NCBI RefSeq assembly: GCF_000515415.1
Contig: NZ_KI911783.1
Location: 5,131,731 to 5,195,730, forward strand
DNA: 64,000 nucleotides
Source: Bradyrhizobium sp. WSM1417
GTDB lineage: Bacteria > Pseudomonadota > Alphaproteobacteria > Rhizobiales > Xanthobacteraceae
Direction of reading: 5' to 3'
The first letter of the stretch is position 1; the number at the start of each line of letters is the position of its first letter. A program made the translations under genes and the position numbers. This document shows, piece by piece, positions 1 through 14,242 of this stretch. A model generated the notes under the pieces. It was not told the origin of the DNA. It made no database searches and worked only from the letters and a program-made list of their open reading frames with translations.

Positions 1-522
1 GTGACCCTCGCGTCGCATGGTCTCGGTCATGCCGAGCGCGGTCAGCGGATTGACGAAACAGGAGGCACCTTCGGCCGGCGTGGTGCCTTCCGGCAGCGGC
101 AGGCACTCGCGCACTTTCAACGTGCGATACTGGGTGTACATCGCCCCGCCGATCATCGCGACGGTCTTGCCCATCAGCGCCTTCGCGGCATCCGACGAGC
201 CGGTCCTGATCACAACGCCTGCGCCTTCGTTACCGACCGGCATGGACTCGTCGAGCCGGCCTGCCATCGCCCGCATCGCGCCTTCCGGCACCTTCGCGGT
301 GATGACGGGAGCGCCCTTGTCGCCGGAAGCCTTTGCCGTGCTCATATCAGCTGCGCCGATCAGGAGCCCGAGGTCGGACGGATTGATCGGCGCTGCCTCG
401 ACGCGGACGACGACCTCGTCCGCGGCGGGTTCGGGGGTCGGCACGTCGAGCAGCGAGATCTCGAGCTCACCGCTCTTTTTGATCAGCGAACGCAGTTGCA
501 GGCCGTTTTTGCCGTCGCTCAT
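1..522 (-). CDS. Zinc-type/quinone oxidoreductase-like MDR protein (3' part outside window)
   Basis: The minus strand reads open from an ATG at 522 to the window edge (174 residues). The protein begins MSDGKNGLQLRSLIKKSG and carries the GroES-like N-terminal fold typical of medium-chain dehydrogenases: the stretch VRVEAAPINPSDLGLL near residue 45 and PVGNEGAGVV near residue 95 are the usual signatures. The NAD(P)-binding Rossmann part lies outside the window, so substrate and cofactor cannot be judged. The gene lies 34 bp downstream of eno in the same direction and may be read through from it. Family assignment is firm; function is open. Confidence 0.8.
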   Translation of the reverse strand, partial: MSDGKNGLQLRSLIKKSGELEISLLDVPTPEPAADEVVVRVEAAPINPSDLGLLIGAADMSTAKASGDKGAPVITAKVPEGAMRAMAGRLDESMPVGNEGAGVVIRTGSSDAAKALMGKTVAMIGGAMYTQYRTLKVRECLPLPEGTTPAEGASCFVNPLTALGMTETMRREGH

Positions 523-556
523 GTCGATCCTCCCCTGTCCTTGTCCAAGCGCTGGC

Positions 557-3671
<3,115 letters not shown>

Positions 3672-3672
<1 letters not shown>

Positions 3673-4535
3673 CAGCGCGGATCGGCTTTGGCCGAATCTT
3701 TGGCGAGCGCGTCGAACGCCATCAGCTTTCGGATCAGAGCCTCGAACTCACGCAGCGGCACCATGTTGGGTCCGTCGGACGGCGCCCTGTCAGGGTCGGG
3801 ATGCGTCTCGATGAAGACACCGGCAACACCGACAGCGACGGCTGCGCGTGCGAGCACAGGCACGAATTCGCGCTCGCCTCCGGACGACGTCCCCTTCCCG
3901 CCCGGCTGTTGCACCGAATGAGTAGCGTCGAAGATCACGGGTGCGCCGGTGGTCCGCGCCAGGATCGGCAAGGCGCGCATGTCGGAGACCAGCGTGTTGT
4001 AGCCGAAGGACGCTCCGCGTTCAGTGACGAGCACGTTGGGATTGTTCGCGCTCGTGATCTTGGACACGACATTGGCCATGTCCCAGGGCGCGAGAAACTG
4101 GCCCTTCTTGACATTGACGACCTTGCCGGTCGCGGCGGCCGCCAGCAGCAGATCGGTCTGGCGACACAGGAAGGCCGGGATCTGCAGGACGTCCACCGCC
4201 TGCGCCACCTCGGCGCACTGCGCGGCGTCATGCACGTCGGTCAGGACCGGCAGGCCGAGCGACCATCGGATTTCGGCGAAGATCGGCAGCGATTGCGCAA
4301 GTCCCAGTCCACGCGCAGCCGACGCGCTGGTGCGATTGGCCTTGTCGAACGAGGTCTTGTAGACGAGGCCGATCTGCAGCCGCGCGGCTATCTCCTTCAG
4401 CGCGGAGGCCACCTCGAGCGCATGCTGGCGGCTTTCGAGCTGACACGGCCCGGCAATGATCGAGATCGGCAGATCATTGCCGAATTTGACCTCGCCAATG
4501 GTGACGACCGGCGCCGCTGACGTCGAAGAGCTCAA
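3672..4535 (-). CDS. kdsA: 3-deoxy-8-phosphooctulonate synthase (KDO-8-phosphate synthase)
   Basis: Condenses phosphoenolpyruvate with arabinose 5-phosphate to make KDO-8-phosphate for lipopolysaccharide. Motifs [10 protein letters not shown] near residue 30, [12 protein letters not shown] near residue 60, [18 protein letters not shown] and [12 protein letters not shown] are all present. I place the start at a TTG (4535), preceded by GAGGG six bases upstream, giving 287 residues, the family's usual size; a longer reading of 306 residues lacks family similarity at its N-terminus. It leads a two-gene unit with the MFS transporter. Confidence 0.95.
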
Positions 4536-4660
4536 GGCAAATCCCTCGTTTCGGCGCGACCATAGCCGCGATGAAGGGCGGATCAACCCCATTCGGCCTG
4601 GGCTCCCAGAATATCAGGGTTGCGCCCAGGCTCTCGGCGACGCCCTCGCGCCGGCCGCCG

Positions 4661-4987
4661 CTACTTCACCGCCGAGAAGGCGGTCGGCGCCAGAATCTGG
4701 CTGACGATGTTGCCGACGATCTGGCCGTCCGCCTCGCTCTCGGCGCGCCCTTTCATCCAGTCCGGATCGGTCATGAAGGCGGCCCACTTCTTCTCGCGCT
4801 CGGCGAGCGACTCCCAGGCCAGGAAATAGGTCAGCTCCTGGTTGGATTCACCGATCAGGGTCGTGAAAAACCCGGCCTGCCTGATGCCGTGCTTTTCCCA
4901 AACCTTCAGCGTGACGGTCTCGAATCGCTTGAGCAGTGCCGGCAGGCGGCCGGGCACGCAACGATAGATGCGCATTTCGTAGATCAT
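4661..4987 (-). CDS. NIPSNAP family protein
   Basis: A 108-aa protein of the ferredoxin-like alpha/beta barrel class: MIYEMRIYRCVPGRLPALL at the start, the conserved WEKHGI segment, and TYFLAWESLAEREKKWAAF, which is the characteristic NIPSNAP helix. A clear GAGGAA ribosome-binding site lies just upstream of the ATG. Members are small dimeric proteins of mostly unknown role, some linked to catabolic clusters. It stands alone between kdsA and the two-component genes, so context does not help. Confidence 0.85.
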   Translation of the reverse strand: MIYEMRIYRCVPGRLPALLKRFETVTLKVWEKHGIRQAGFFTTLIGESNQELTYFLAWESLAEREKKWAAFMTDPDWMKGRAESEADGQIVGNIVSQILAPTAFSAVK

Positions 4988-5123
4988 TCTTGTTCCTCCC
5001 TGATCAGGTCCGGCGGTTATATCGGCTGGCCCTGACGGTGTCTTGAGGCCCGCTCTGCCGGCCCCGGTGGCGTTCCGCGCATGGCTGGGGTCCGGTCAAG
5101 CCGCTTCATCGAGAGCCGGTTCC

Positions 5124-5141
5124 CGCAATGCTTCCGCAATG
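5124..5141 (+). promoter_or_regulatory. Putative response-regulator operator upstream of the regulator gene
   Basis: Two exact CGCAATG heptamers at 5124-5130 and 5135-5141, separated by CTTC, so the period is 11 bp. OmpR/PhoB-family regulators bind direct repeats with this spacing. The same arrangement recurs at 7251-7268 before the methyltransferase gene. It lies about 44 bp before the regulator's ATG. The repeat is seen directly; its role is inferred. Confidence 0.6.
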
Positions 5142-5184
5142 ATACGGCCGCTAGATTGGCGCGATTGAGGTTGAGGTGCGGATC

Positions 5185-5859
5185 ATGCGGATTTTGCTCG
5201 TCGAGGACGAGGCCGAAATGGCCGACGCGCTGGCGTCGGCGCTGAAGCGCTACGACATGGTCGTGGACCACGCCCCCACGCTCGCCGAGGCGGAAGAGGC
5301 CATTTCTGCCGACGTCCACGCCGCCGTCCTGCTCGATCGCCAGCTTCCCGATGGCGACGGTCTCACCCTGATCCCGAAACTGCGGGCGCGCGCCGACGGC
5401 GTGCCGATCATCGTGTTGACGGCGCGCGGCGAACTCGCCGACCGCGTCGCCGGACTGGACTGCGGGGCGGATGATTATCTGGCGAAACCGTTCGCGGTGG
5501 AGGAATTGCTGGCGCGGTTGCGCGCCGTGCTGCGCCGGCCCGCCGGGCTGCAGCCCGACATCATGCACGCCGGCCGCCTCGCCTTCGATTTCGGCCATCG
5601 CGAGGCAAGCATCGACGGGGCTCCGCTCGAGCTGCCACGGCGCGAACTCCTCGTGCTGGAAGCCCTGGTCCGTCGCATGGGCCGAACCGTGCTGCGCTCG
5701 GCATTGGAAGAAGCCGTCTACAGTTTCGACGACGAGATCCAGTCGAATGCGCTCGATACGCATGTGTCGCGCCTGCGCCGCAAACTCTCGGAAGCCGATG
5801 CGCGCGTGGAGATCCATGGCATCCGTGGCGTCGGCTATCTCCTGAAGAAGCTGCCATGA
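5185..5859 (+). CDS. OmpR/PhoB-family two-component response regulator
   Basis: A 224-aa transcription factor with an N-terminal receiver domain (acidic pocket E7-D8, phospho-acceptor D51 in LLDRQLPDGDG, conserved lysine in DYLAKPF) and a C-terminal winged helix (residues about 125-224: LELPRRELLVLEALVRR, ALDTHVSRLRRKL, IRGVGYLL). The ATG at 5185 gives the canonical MRILLVEDE start; a GTG nine bases earlier is the alternative. Its TGA overlaps the kinase ATG by four bases, so the pair is coupled. A CGCAATG direct repeat upstream suggests autoregulation. It resembles TctD/QseB-like regulators in layout. Confidence 0.95.
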   Translation: MRILLVEDEAEMADALASALKRYDMVVDHAPTLAEAEEAISADVHAAVLLDRQLPDGDGLTLIPKLRARADGVPIIVLTARGELADRVAGLDCGADDYLAKPFAVEELLARLRAVLRRPAGLQPDIMHAGRLAFDFGHREASIDGAPLELPRRELLVLEALVRRMGRTVLRSALEEAVYSFDDEIQSNALDTHVSRLRRKLSEADARVEIHGIRGVGYLLKKLP

Positions 5860-7232
5860 GCAAGCACCACGATCCCTATTGCCTGCGCTCGCGGCTGAGC
5901 TGGCGCCTGCTGTCGCTCCAGGCAGTGCTGCTCACGGCGCTCGTTGCCGTCATCGTCGGGGCGTTGAGCGTGTCGGGGTTCGTGCTCGCCGGGCGCGACG
6001 AAGATCGCGTGATCGAAATCGTCCAGCGCGCGCTCGCACGCGACGCGCAAGGCGACCTGGTCCTGCGGTCGACGACCGAGCTGAAACAATTGCGCAGCGA
6101 GACCCCCGATCTCTGGTTCCTGGTCCGCGATAGGCAGGGACATTCGCTCAGCGAAGGCGCCGTGCCGGCCGAATTCGCCGCCATCGGCAGCGGCCTCGAC
6201 CAGATCAGCCAGGCCCGGCTCGGTTGGCAGCTGTTCGAGGACGATCCGCGCAAGCCTCCGGCGCGGCTGAAGCGGGTCGACACCGATGCCGGCAATGTGC
6301 AAATCATCACGGCGACGCAAGGCAAGCTCACCGGCGCCAAAGCGTTGTTCATGACATCGCTTGCATTGCTCGGCATCGCGCTGCCCGGCCTGCTTCTCAT
6401 GGGGACGGCGACGTTCATCGCGACGCCAATGATCGTGCGGCGCGCCTTCGAGGCGCTCGATGCGACGGCGGACCAGGCGCGGCGCATCGACATCCATCAA
6501 CGTGGAGCGCGGCTGTCGCTGGACCGGATTCCGTTGGAGGTCGTGCCGCTCGTGACCGCGGTCAACGACGCGCTGGCGCGGCTAGACCAGGGCTATGCCC
6601 GCCACAAGCGTTTCGTCGCCGATGCCGCACACGAGTTGCGCACGCCGATCGCAATCCTGAACACGCGGCTGGAGTCGCTTCCGGCGGGGCCGGACAAGAC
6701 CCGGTTACTGGAGGATTCCGCGCGGCTGGCAACGCTTGCCGAGCAATTGCTGGACATTCAGCGGCTCGACCGCTGCGGCCATCCCTTCACGCGCGTCGAC
6801 CTCGTCGCAATCGCGCAAAGCGCGGCCGCAGATCTTGCGCCGCTGGCCATTGCCGCCGGCTACGAGCTGGCGCTCGACGCCCCCGGCACGCCGGTCGAAA
6901 CGATCGGCGATGCGGCGGCGCTGGAGCGCGCGCTCACCAACCTCGTGCAGAATGCGATCCAGCACGGCCCTCGCCGCGGCACCATCGGCATTCGTGTCAG
7001 CAGGCCCGCGAGCATCGAGGTCACGGACGAAGGCGCCGGCATTCCGGCCGATCAGCGCGAACAGATATTCGAGCCGTTCTACCGGCTGACACCGCTCGAT
7101 CGCGGTGCCGGCCTCGGCCTCAACATGGTGCGCGAGATCGTGCTCCTGCATGGCGGCCACATCTCCGTCGCGGACGGAGCGATCGGCGGCGCGTGCTTCA
7201 GGATGTCACTGCCACCCGTCCGGGAGAATTGA
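5856..7232 (+). CDS. Membrane sensor histidine kinase
   Basis: A 458-aa partner of the preceding regulator. A first membrane segment (about residues 16-42) and a second (about 165-195) bracket a roughly 120-residue periplasmic sensor region without a recognised domain. The H-box FVADAAHELRTPIAIL places the phosphorylated histidine at H259; the N-box (LTNLVQNAIQHG), G1 (VTDEGAGIP) and G2 (GAGLGLNMV) follow in the normal order, so kinase activity should be intact. The arrangement is that of TctE/QseC-type kinases. The signal is unknown; the adjoining methyltransferase hints at a membrane-lipid or envelope cue. Confidence 0.95.
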   Translation: MSKHHDPYCLRSRLSWRLLSLQAVLLTALVAVIVGALSVSGFVLAGRDEDRVIEIVQRALARDAQGDLVLRSTTELKQLRSETPDLWFLVRDRQGHSLSEGAVPAEFAAIGSGLDQISQARLGWQLFEDDPRKPPARLKRVDTDAGNVQIITATQGKLTGAKALFMTSLALLGIALPGLLLMGTATFIATPMIVRRAFEALDATADQARRIDIHQRGARLSLDRIPLEVVPLVTAVNDALARLDQGYARHKRFVADAAHELRTPIAILNTRLESLPAGPDKTRLLEDSARLATLAEQLLDIQRLDRCGHPFTRVDLVAIAQSAAADLAPLAIAAGYELALDAPGTPVETIGDAAALERALTNLVQNAIQHGPRRGTIGIRVSRPASIEVTDEGAGIPADQREQIFEPFYRLTPLDRGAGLGLNMVREIVLLHGGHISVADGAIGGACFRMSLPPVREN

Positions 7233-7250
7233 CGCAATCGGCATGCGGCC

Positions 7251-7268
7251 CGCAATGCTGTCGCAATG
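7251..7268 (+). promoter_or_regulatory. Putative response-regulator operator upstream of the methyltransferase gene
   Basis: CGCAATG at 7251-7257 and again at 7262-7268, spaced by CTGT, an 11-bp period identical in layout to 5124-5141. A third related half-site, CGCAATC, occurs at 7233-7239. The element lies about 68 bp upstream of the methyltransferase ATG and just downstream of the kinase stop, fitting a separate promoter controlled by the neighbouring regulator. Confidence 0.6.
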
Positions 7269-7335
7269 CACTCGAGCGATTGTTCGGCCGCCTCACCTCT
7301 GACCTGCGAGGCGCAACCAAGATGCCGGAGTGCGC

Positions 7336-7998
7336 ATGCCCAACGATTTCCTCTCATTCTTCCTGTCATGGATGTCAGCCCCGCGCCGTGTCGGCGCGAT
7401 CGCGCCGTCAGGCGCAGCGCTCGCCGATCTGATTACGCGCGAGATCGATGCGGCGACGGGGCCGATCCTCGAGCTTGGACCGGGCACTGGCGCGTTCACC
7501 TACAAGCTGCTCAAACGCGGCGTGCGTCAGCAGGACCTCACGCTTGTCGAATACGGCTCCGACTTCATGAAACTGCTCCAGATGCGTTTCCCCAACGCGC
7601 GCGTCTTGTGGATGGATGCGGGGCGGCTGGCAACTGAGCGCCTCTATGACGGCGCGCCCGTCGGCGCGGTCGTGAGCGGCCTGCCGCTGCTCAACATGTC
7701 GACGCGCAAGGTGGTTTCGATCGTCGGTGGCGCGTTCAGTCATGTCCGCCCCGGCGGCGCCTTCTACCAGTTCACCTACGGTATGAGTTGCCCGATCCCG
7801 CGGCCCGTGCTCGATCGGCTGGGCTTGCGCGCAAAGCTGGTGGATCGTGCCCTGCTGAACGTGCCGCCGGCCGCCGTCTACAAGCTGACGCGCCGGCCGC
7901 AGATGAAGCTTGTCACGGGGTCGCTTGCGCCTAATACGTCCACGCCGGTCTCGGCGGAGCCAATGCATCTCGCGCGTGACTGCACCGCCACGCCCTGA
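7336..7998 (+). CDS. Phospholipid N-methyltransferase-like SAM-dependent methyltransferase (PmtA type)
   Basis: A 220-aa class I methyltransferase. After a short amphipathic N-terminus (FLSFFLSWMSAPRRVGAIAPSG) comes the SAM-binding motif I ILELGPGTGAF near residue 48, then an acidic motif II (LVEYGSDF) and VSGLPLLNMSTRKVV. This pattern matches Rhodobacter/Sinorhizobium-type phosphatidylethanolamine N-methyltransferases, which make phosphatidylcholine at the inner membrane face. Bradyrhizobia are known to carry several such enzymes with different methylation steps, so the exact step is uncertain. A predicted regulator site lies upstream; the stop is only five bases from the convergent pyrG stop. 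Confidence 0.8.
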   Translation: MPNDFLSFFLSWMSAPRRVGAIAPSGAALADLITREIDAATGPILELGPGTGAFTYKLLKRGVRQQDLTLVEYGSDFMKLLQMRFPNARVLWMDAGRLATERLYDGAPVGAVVSGLPLLNMSTRKVVSIVGGAFSHVRPGGAFYQFTYGMSCPIPRPVLDRLGLRAKLVDRALLNVPPAAVYKLTRRPQMKLVTGSLAPNTSTPVSAEPMHLARDCTATP

Positions 7999-8003
7999 GC
8001 CGA

Positions 8004-9647
<1,644 letters not shown>

Positions 9648-9801
9648 CTAATCCCTCGAACTCGATTCGCCAAAGCGATTCGTATTCCGCCCCAAACATT
9701 CTGCGGGGCTGTGGGTGAGCCAGAACTGAGAGTGGTGACAGAGCCTTGATGGGGATTGTTGATGCAGGACGGTAGAAGCCACCCTGCATGGCCCCCCTGC
9801 T

Positions 9802-10188
9802 TTATTGCGAACGTGGGACCTGCGGGCCGCTCGGTGCCGGAGCCTGCTGCTGCTCGTCGGCCTTCTTCAGCGAATCCAGGATACCGCCCGAGGTCGGTGG
9901 CGCGATCGGTCCACCACCGGCCGGCTGGGTCTGCGACGCCGGCGCGCCGATGATTGACGACGGCTTGCGGTCGTAGCCGGCATACCAAGACAGGAACAGG
10001 CTGGTGAGAAAGAAGCCGACGGCCAGGATCGCGGTGGTCCGCGTCAGAAGGTTCGCGGTGCCGCGGCTCGACATGAAACCTGCGCCACCTCCCATGCCCA
10101 GGCCGCCGCCTTCCGACTTCTGGAGCAGGACGGCGCCGATCATGACGGTGACAATCATGAGGTGAATGACGATGACAACGGTCTGCAT
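9802..10188 (-). CDS. secG: Preprotein translocase subunit SecG
   Basis: A 128-aa inner-membrane component of the SecYEG channel. Two membrane segments (residues about 3-22 and 52-72) flank the typical glycine-rich cytosolic loop KSEGGGLGMGGGAGFMSSRG. The long proline/alanine/glutamine-rich C-terminal tail (from about residue 78) is usual for alphaproteobacterial SecG. It lies between tpiA and pyrG on the same strand. Confidence 0.93.
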   Translation of the reverse strand: MQTVVIVIHLMIVTVMIGAVLLQKSEGGGLGMGGGAGFMSSRGTANLLTRTTAILAVGFFLTSLFLSWYAGYDRKPSSIIGAPASQTQPAGGGPIAPPTSGGILDSLKKADEQQQAPAPSGPQVPRSQ

Positions 10189-10329
10189 AGTGTCCTTCCG
10201 TCACAAGCCGACAGCGCCGAGACGGCGGCCAATCGTGCTTCGCGGGGTTTTCCTGAAGTTGCGCGGTGTTACACGATCGGACGGGTCATTGCCACCCCCG
10301 ATCGGCCGGGTTCTAAGGTTTGAAGTTAG

Positions 10330-11085
10330 CTAGGGACAGCCCTGCGCAATCGCAAGGAAATCGACCGCCTTCAGGCTGGCCCCGCCGACCAGCGCGCCAT
10401 TGACGTTCTTCACGGCCATCAGCTCGGCGGCGTTCGAGGGCTTGACCGAGCCGCCATAGAGGATGCGCATCCGGGCGCCGTCGGCCTTGAACCTGGAGGT
10501 CAGAAACTCCCGGATAAAGCCATGAATCTGCTCGACATCTCCGGACGTCGGGGTCAGGCCGGTGCCGATTGCCCATACCGGCTCATAGGCCACGACCAGA
10601 TTTGCCGCAGTGGAGCCGTCCGGCAGCGAGCCGTTGAGCTGGCCGCGCAGGATATCCAGGGTCTGGCCCGCATCGCGCTGCGCTTGCGTCTCGCCGATGC
10701 AGACGATCGCCGTCACCCCGGCGCGCCAGGCGGCCTCGGCCTTCTGCCGGATCAGAGCATCGCCCTCACCATGGTCGGCGCGGCGCTCGGAATGGCCGAC
10801 GATGATCGCGGTCGCACCCGAATCCGCCAGCATTTCGGCGGCGATATCGCCGGTATGGGCGCCGGAGGCCTTGGGGTGGCAATCCTGGGCCCCCACCGCG
10901 ATCTTCTTGCCGCGTGCTTTCTCGGCAAAGGCAGCGATCAGCGTCGCCGGCGGGCAAACCAGCAGGTCGGCTTTGCCGGCCACCTCTGCCGCGCCATTGA
11001 GCATGGCGTCGAATTCGGCAGTCGAGGCCTTCAGGCCGTTCATTTTCCAGTTGCCGGCGATCAGGGGGCGGATGGCATCGGTCAT
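10330..11085 (-). CDS. tpiA: Triosephosphate isomerase
   Basis: Interconverts dihydroxyacetone phosphate and glyceraldehyde 3-phosphate. The 251-aa TIM barrel shows the substrate lysine in [10 protein letters not shown], the electrophilic histidine in IVGHSERR near residue 95, the catalytic glutamate in [12 protein letters not shown] near residue 168 and the phosphate loop [10 protein letters not shown]. The ATG at 11085 gives [16 protein letters not shown]; five codons upstream in frame lack a better signal. It is divergent from the PpiD-like gene. Confidence 0.97.
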   Translation of the reverse strand: MTDAIRPLIAGNWKMNGLKASTAEFDAMLNGAAEVAGKADLLVCPPATLIAAFAEKARGKKIAVGAQDCHPKASGAHTGDIAAEMLADSGATAIIVGHSERRADHGEGDALIRQKAEAAWRAGVTAIVCIGETQAQRDAGQTLDILRGQLNGSLPDGSTAANLVVAYEPVWAIGTGLTPTSGDVEQIHGFIREFLTSRFKADGARMRILYGGSVKPSNAAELMAVKNVNGALVGGASLKAVDFLAIAQGCP

Positions 11086-11308
11086 GTCAAATTCCAGCAA
11101 AATTTGGTTTGCGCATGCGCTAGCAGAGGTCCCGTGGCAGTTCCAGAGACCAGGGGCTTTTAACCGCAGGGATCGAAAGCCTGCTAGACCCGAGGTTGCG
11201 GGGGGAAAGCCACCACTTTATGATGATTGATCAATTTGGTGACGCGCTTTTGCGGAATCTGCATTAAGACGCGCTCCCGTTCCCCTCCTGCCAAACAAGT
11301 TGGACCAA

Positions 11309-13207
11309 ATGCTTCGAGGAATGCGCAAGGCCTCATCAAACTGGCTCGGCAAGACCATTATGGCCGTTGTGATGGGCGTGCTGATCATCAGCTTCGGCGT
11401 TTGGGGCATTGCCGACATCTTCAAGGGCTTCGGGCAATCCACCGTGGCCAAGGTCGGCGGCACCGAGATTTCGTTGAACGAGTTCCGTCAGATTTACACC
11501 GATCGCCTCCAGCAGATCAGCCGCCAGTTCGGCCGGCCACTGTCGCCTGAACAGGCGCGCGCCTTCGGCCTCGACCGTCAGGTGCTGCAGCAGACGATCG
11601 CGGAAGCCGCCCTCGACGAAGAGGCGCGCCGGCTCGGGCTCGGCCAGTCCGACGACCAGATCCGCCAGCTCATCATGAACGACCCGAACTTCAAGGGCGT
11701 CGGCGGCAACTTCGATCCGAACCGCTTCCAGTCCGTGATCCGCAACTTCGGCTATACCGAGCAGCGCTACGTCTCGGAACAGCGAAAGGTCTCGCTGCGT
11801 CGGCAGATCACCGGCACGATCGGTGCTGGCCTCGAGCCGCCGAAGGCGATGCTCGACGTGCTGACGCGCTTCCAGAACGAGCAGCGCGCCATTGAATTCG
11901 TCAGGCTCGACGCGGCCCAGGCAGGCACCATCGACGCGCCATCGCCCGAGGCGCTCGCCGCCTATTTCGAGGATCACAAGGTCCAGTTCCGGGCGCCCGA
12001 ATATCGCAAGATCGCGTTCGTCGTGGTCTCGCCGGAGGAGATCGGCAAGTGGAGCGAGGTGTCGGACGAGGATGCCAAGAAAACGTTCGAACAGCGCAAG
12101 GACCGGCTCGGCACGCCGGAGAAGCGCCAGATCCAGCAAATCGTATTTCCCAACGCCGCCGAGGCGCAGGCCGCACGCGAGCGGCTCACCAGCGGGACGT
12201 CGTTCGAGGACCTCGGCAAGGAGCGCGGACTGAGCGCGTCCGACGTCGATCTCGGGCTCGTGACCAAATCCTCGCTCGATCCTGCGGTTGGAGATGCCGT
12301 TTTCGCGCTTCCCTCCGGTGAAATCAGCCAGCCGATCCAGGGCCGTCTCGGCACGTCGATCGTGAAGGTCGAAAAGATCGAGCCGGGCACTGAGGCGAAC
12401 TACGCCAGCGTTGCCGCCGACATCAAGCGCGAGATCGCCACCGAGCGTGCGCGCGTCAAGGTCGCCGATCTCCGCGACAAGATGGAAGACGAACGCGGCG
12501 GCGGTGCCAGCGTGATCGATGCGGCACAGAAGCTCGGCCTCACCGCCGTGACCATCGACGCCGTCGACCGTTCCGGCCGCGCCCCGAACGGCCAGCCGGT
12601 CTCCGGCATTCCGCAGGGCCTCGACGTGGTGTCGCAGGCCTTCAACACCGATGTGGGCGTCGACAACGACTCGATCTCTTTCAAGGGCGGCTATGTCTGG
12701 TATGACGTGCTTGCCATCACGCCGTCGCGCGATCGCAATCTCGACGAGGTCCGCGACCAGGTCGAGGCGCGCTGGCGTCAGGACCAGATCGCGACCAAGC
12801 TGAAGGCCAAGGCGACCGAGGTGGTGCAGAAGCTCGAATCTGGCGGCAAGCTCGCCGACGAAGCAGCCGCGATCGGCGCCAAGGTCGAGACCGCCACCGG
12901 CTTCAAGCGGGACGACTCGCCCGCCAGCGTGCCCGCAACCGTCGTGTCAGCCGCCTTCCGTGTCGCCAAAGACGGCGTCGGGCAGACGGCAGTGACCGGC
13001 GGCACCGAGGTGATCGTGTTCCGCGTCACCGAGATCGTCGATCCCACGGTCGATGCCGCTTCCGAGGCGGTCAAGAAGCTGAAGGACAGTCTCGACCGCG
13101 CGCAGACCGAGGAGCAGGTCGCTTCCTACGTCAACAAGCTTGAAACCGACATCGGGACCACCATTAATCAGGCCGCCTTCGCGCAGGTGACCGGCGCGAA
13201 CCAGTAA
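11309..13207 (+). CDS. PpiD-like membrane-anchored periplasmic peptidyl-prolyl isomerase
   Basis: A 632-aa envelope folding factor. A single N-terminal membrane anchor (IMAVVMGVLIISFGVWGIAD, ending near residue 33) is followed by a SurA-N-like chaperone region and a parvulin-type PPIase domain around residues 265-360 (KRQIQQIVFPN ... PSGEISQPIQGRLGTSIVKV). The C-terminal half repeats the helical chaperone pattern. I prefer the ATG at 11309 (MLRGMRKASSNW); a TTG three codons earlier is possible. It opens a run ppiD-trpD-trpC-moaC with small gaps (14, 7 and 1 bp), so these four are probably one transcript. Confidence 0.9.
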   Translation: MLRGMRKASSNWLGKTIMAVVMGVLIISFGVWGIADIFKGFGQSTVAKVGGTEISLNEFRQIYTDRLQQISRQFGRPLSPEQARAFGLDRQVLQQTIAEAALDEEARRLGLGQSDDQIRQLIMNDPNFKGVGGNFDPNRFQSVIRNFGYTEQRYVSEQRKVSLRRQITGTIGAGLEPPKAMLDVLTRFQNEQRAIEFVRLDAAQAGTIDAPSPEALAAYFEDHKVQFRAPEYRKIAFVVVSPEEIGKWSEVSDEDAKKTFEQRKDRLGTPEKRQIQQIVFPNAAEAQAARERLTSGTSFEDLGKERGLSASDVDLGLVTKSSLDPAVGDAVFALPSGEISQPIQGRLGTSIVKVEKIEPGTEANYASVAADIKREIATERARVKVADLRDKMEDERGGGASVIDAAQKLGLTAVTIDAVDRSGRAPNGQPVSGIPQGLDVVSQAFNTDVGVDNDSISFKGGYVWYDVLAITPSRDRNLDEVRDQVEARWRQDQIATKLKAKATEVVQKLESGGKLADEAAAIGAKVETATGFKRDDSPASVPATVVSAAFRVAKDGVGQTAVTGGTEVIVFRVTEIVDPTVDAASEAVKKLKDSLDRAQTEEQVASYVNKLETDIGTTINQAAFAQVTGANQ

Positions 13208-13221
13208 GTTGAAAGCACGCG

Positions 13222-14235
13222 ATGGACGACCTGAAATCGATCATTGGAAAAGTGGCGACCGGCGCCAGCCTGTCGCGTGACGAAGCGGCTTCCGCCTTCG
13301 ACGCCGTGATGTCCGGCGAGGCCACGCCCTCGCAAATGGGCGGCCTGCTGATGGCGCTGCGGGTGCGCGGCGAGACCGTGGACGAGATCACCGGCGCGGT
13401 CGCGGCAATGCGCTCCAAGATGCTCACGGTCGATGCGCCCACCGACGCCGTCGACATTGTCGGCACCGGCGGCGACGGCTCCGGCTCGGTCAATGTCTCG
13501 ACCTGCGCCTCCTTCATCGTTTCGGGCGCCGGTCTGCCAGTGGCCAAACACGGCAACCGCGCACTGTCGTCGCGCTCCGGCGCCGCCGACGTGCTGGCTT
13601 CGCTCGGGGTGAAGATCGATCTGAGGCCGGAGCAGGTCGGCCGCTGCATACGCGAATGCGGCATCGGCTTCATGTTCGCCCCCGCCCATCATCCCGCCAT
13701 GAAGAACGTCGGCCCGACCCGGGTGGAGCTTGCGACACGCACGATCTTCAACCTGCTCGGCCCCTTGTCCAATCCGGCGGGCGTGAAGCGACAGATGGTC
13801 GGCGTGTTCTCCCGGCAATGGGTGCAGCCGCTGGCGCAAGTGCTCAAGAACCTAGGCTCCGAATCCGCCTGGGTCGTGCACGGTTCCGATGGCCTCGACG
13901 AAATCACCCTCACCGGCCCGACCTTCGTCTCCGCGCTCCACAACGGCGAGATCCGGAATTTCGAGGTGACGCCGGAGGACGCGGGCCTGCCGCGCTGCGA
14001 GGCCGGTGCACTCAAAGGCGGCGACGCCGACGCCAACGCTATCGCCTTGCAAGGCGTGCTCGACGGCAAGCCGAGCCCCTACCGTGACGTCGCGCTGATC
14101 AACGCCGCTGCCGCATTGGTCGTGGCGGGGCGAGCCAAGGACCTCAAGGAAGGCGTCGTGATCGGCGCAAAATCACTCGACAGCGGCGCGGCGAGCGCGC
14201 GGCTGAAACATTTGATCGCGGTCTCGAACGGCTGA
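13222..14235 (+). CDS. trpD: Anthranilate phosphoribosyltransferase
   Basis: Second step of tryptophan synthesis, transferring phosphoribose from PRPP to anthranilate. The 337-aa protein contains the PRPP loop [17 protein letters not shown] near residue 75-90, [15 protein letters not shown] near residue 110, and [16 protein letters not shown] near residue 150, all family signatures. It starts 14 bp after the PpiD-like gene and is followed by trpC seven bases later. Confidence 0.97.
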   Translation: MDDLKSIIGKVATGASLSRDEAASAFDAVMSGEATPSQMGGLLMALRVRGETVDEITGAVAAMRSKMLTVDAPTDAVDIVGTGGDGSGSVNVSTCASFIVSGAGLPVAKHGNRALSSRSGAADVLASLGVKIDLRPEQVGRCIRECGIGFMFAPAHHPAMKNVGPTRVELATRTIFNLLGPLSNPAGVKRQMVGVFSRQWVQPLAQVLKNLGSESAWVVHGSDGLDEITLTGPTFVSALHNGEIRNFEVTPEDAGLPRCEAGALKGGDADANAIALQGVLDGKPSPYRDVALINAAAALVVAGRAKDLKEGVVIGAKSLDSGAASARLKHLIAVSNG

Positions 14236-14242
14236 GCCTGAC

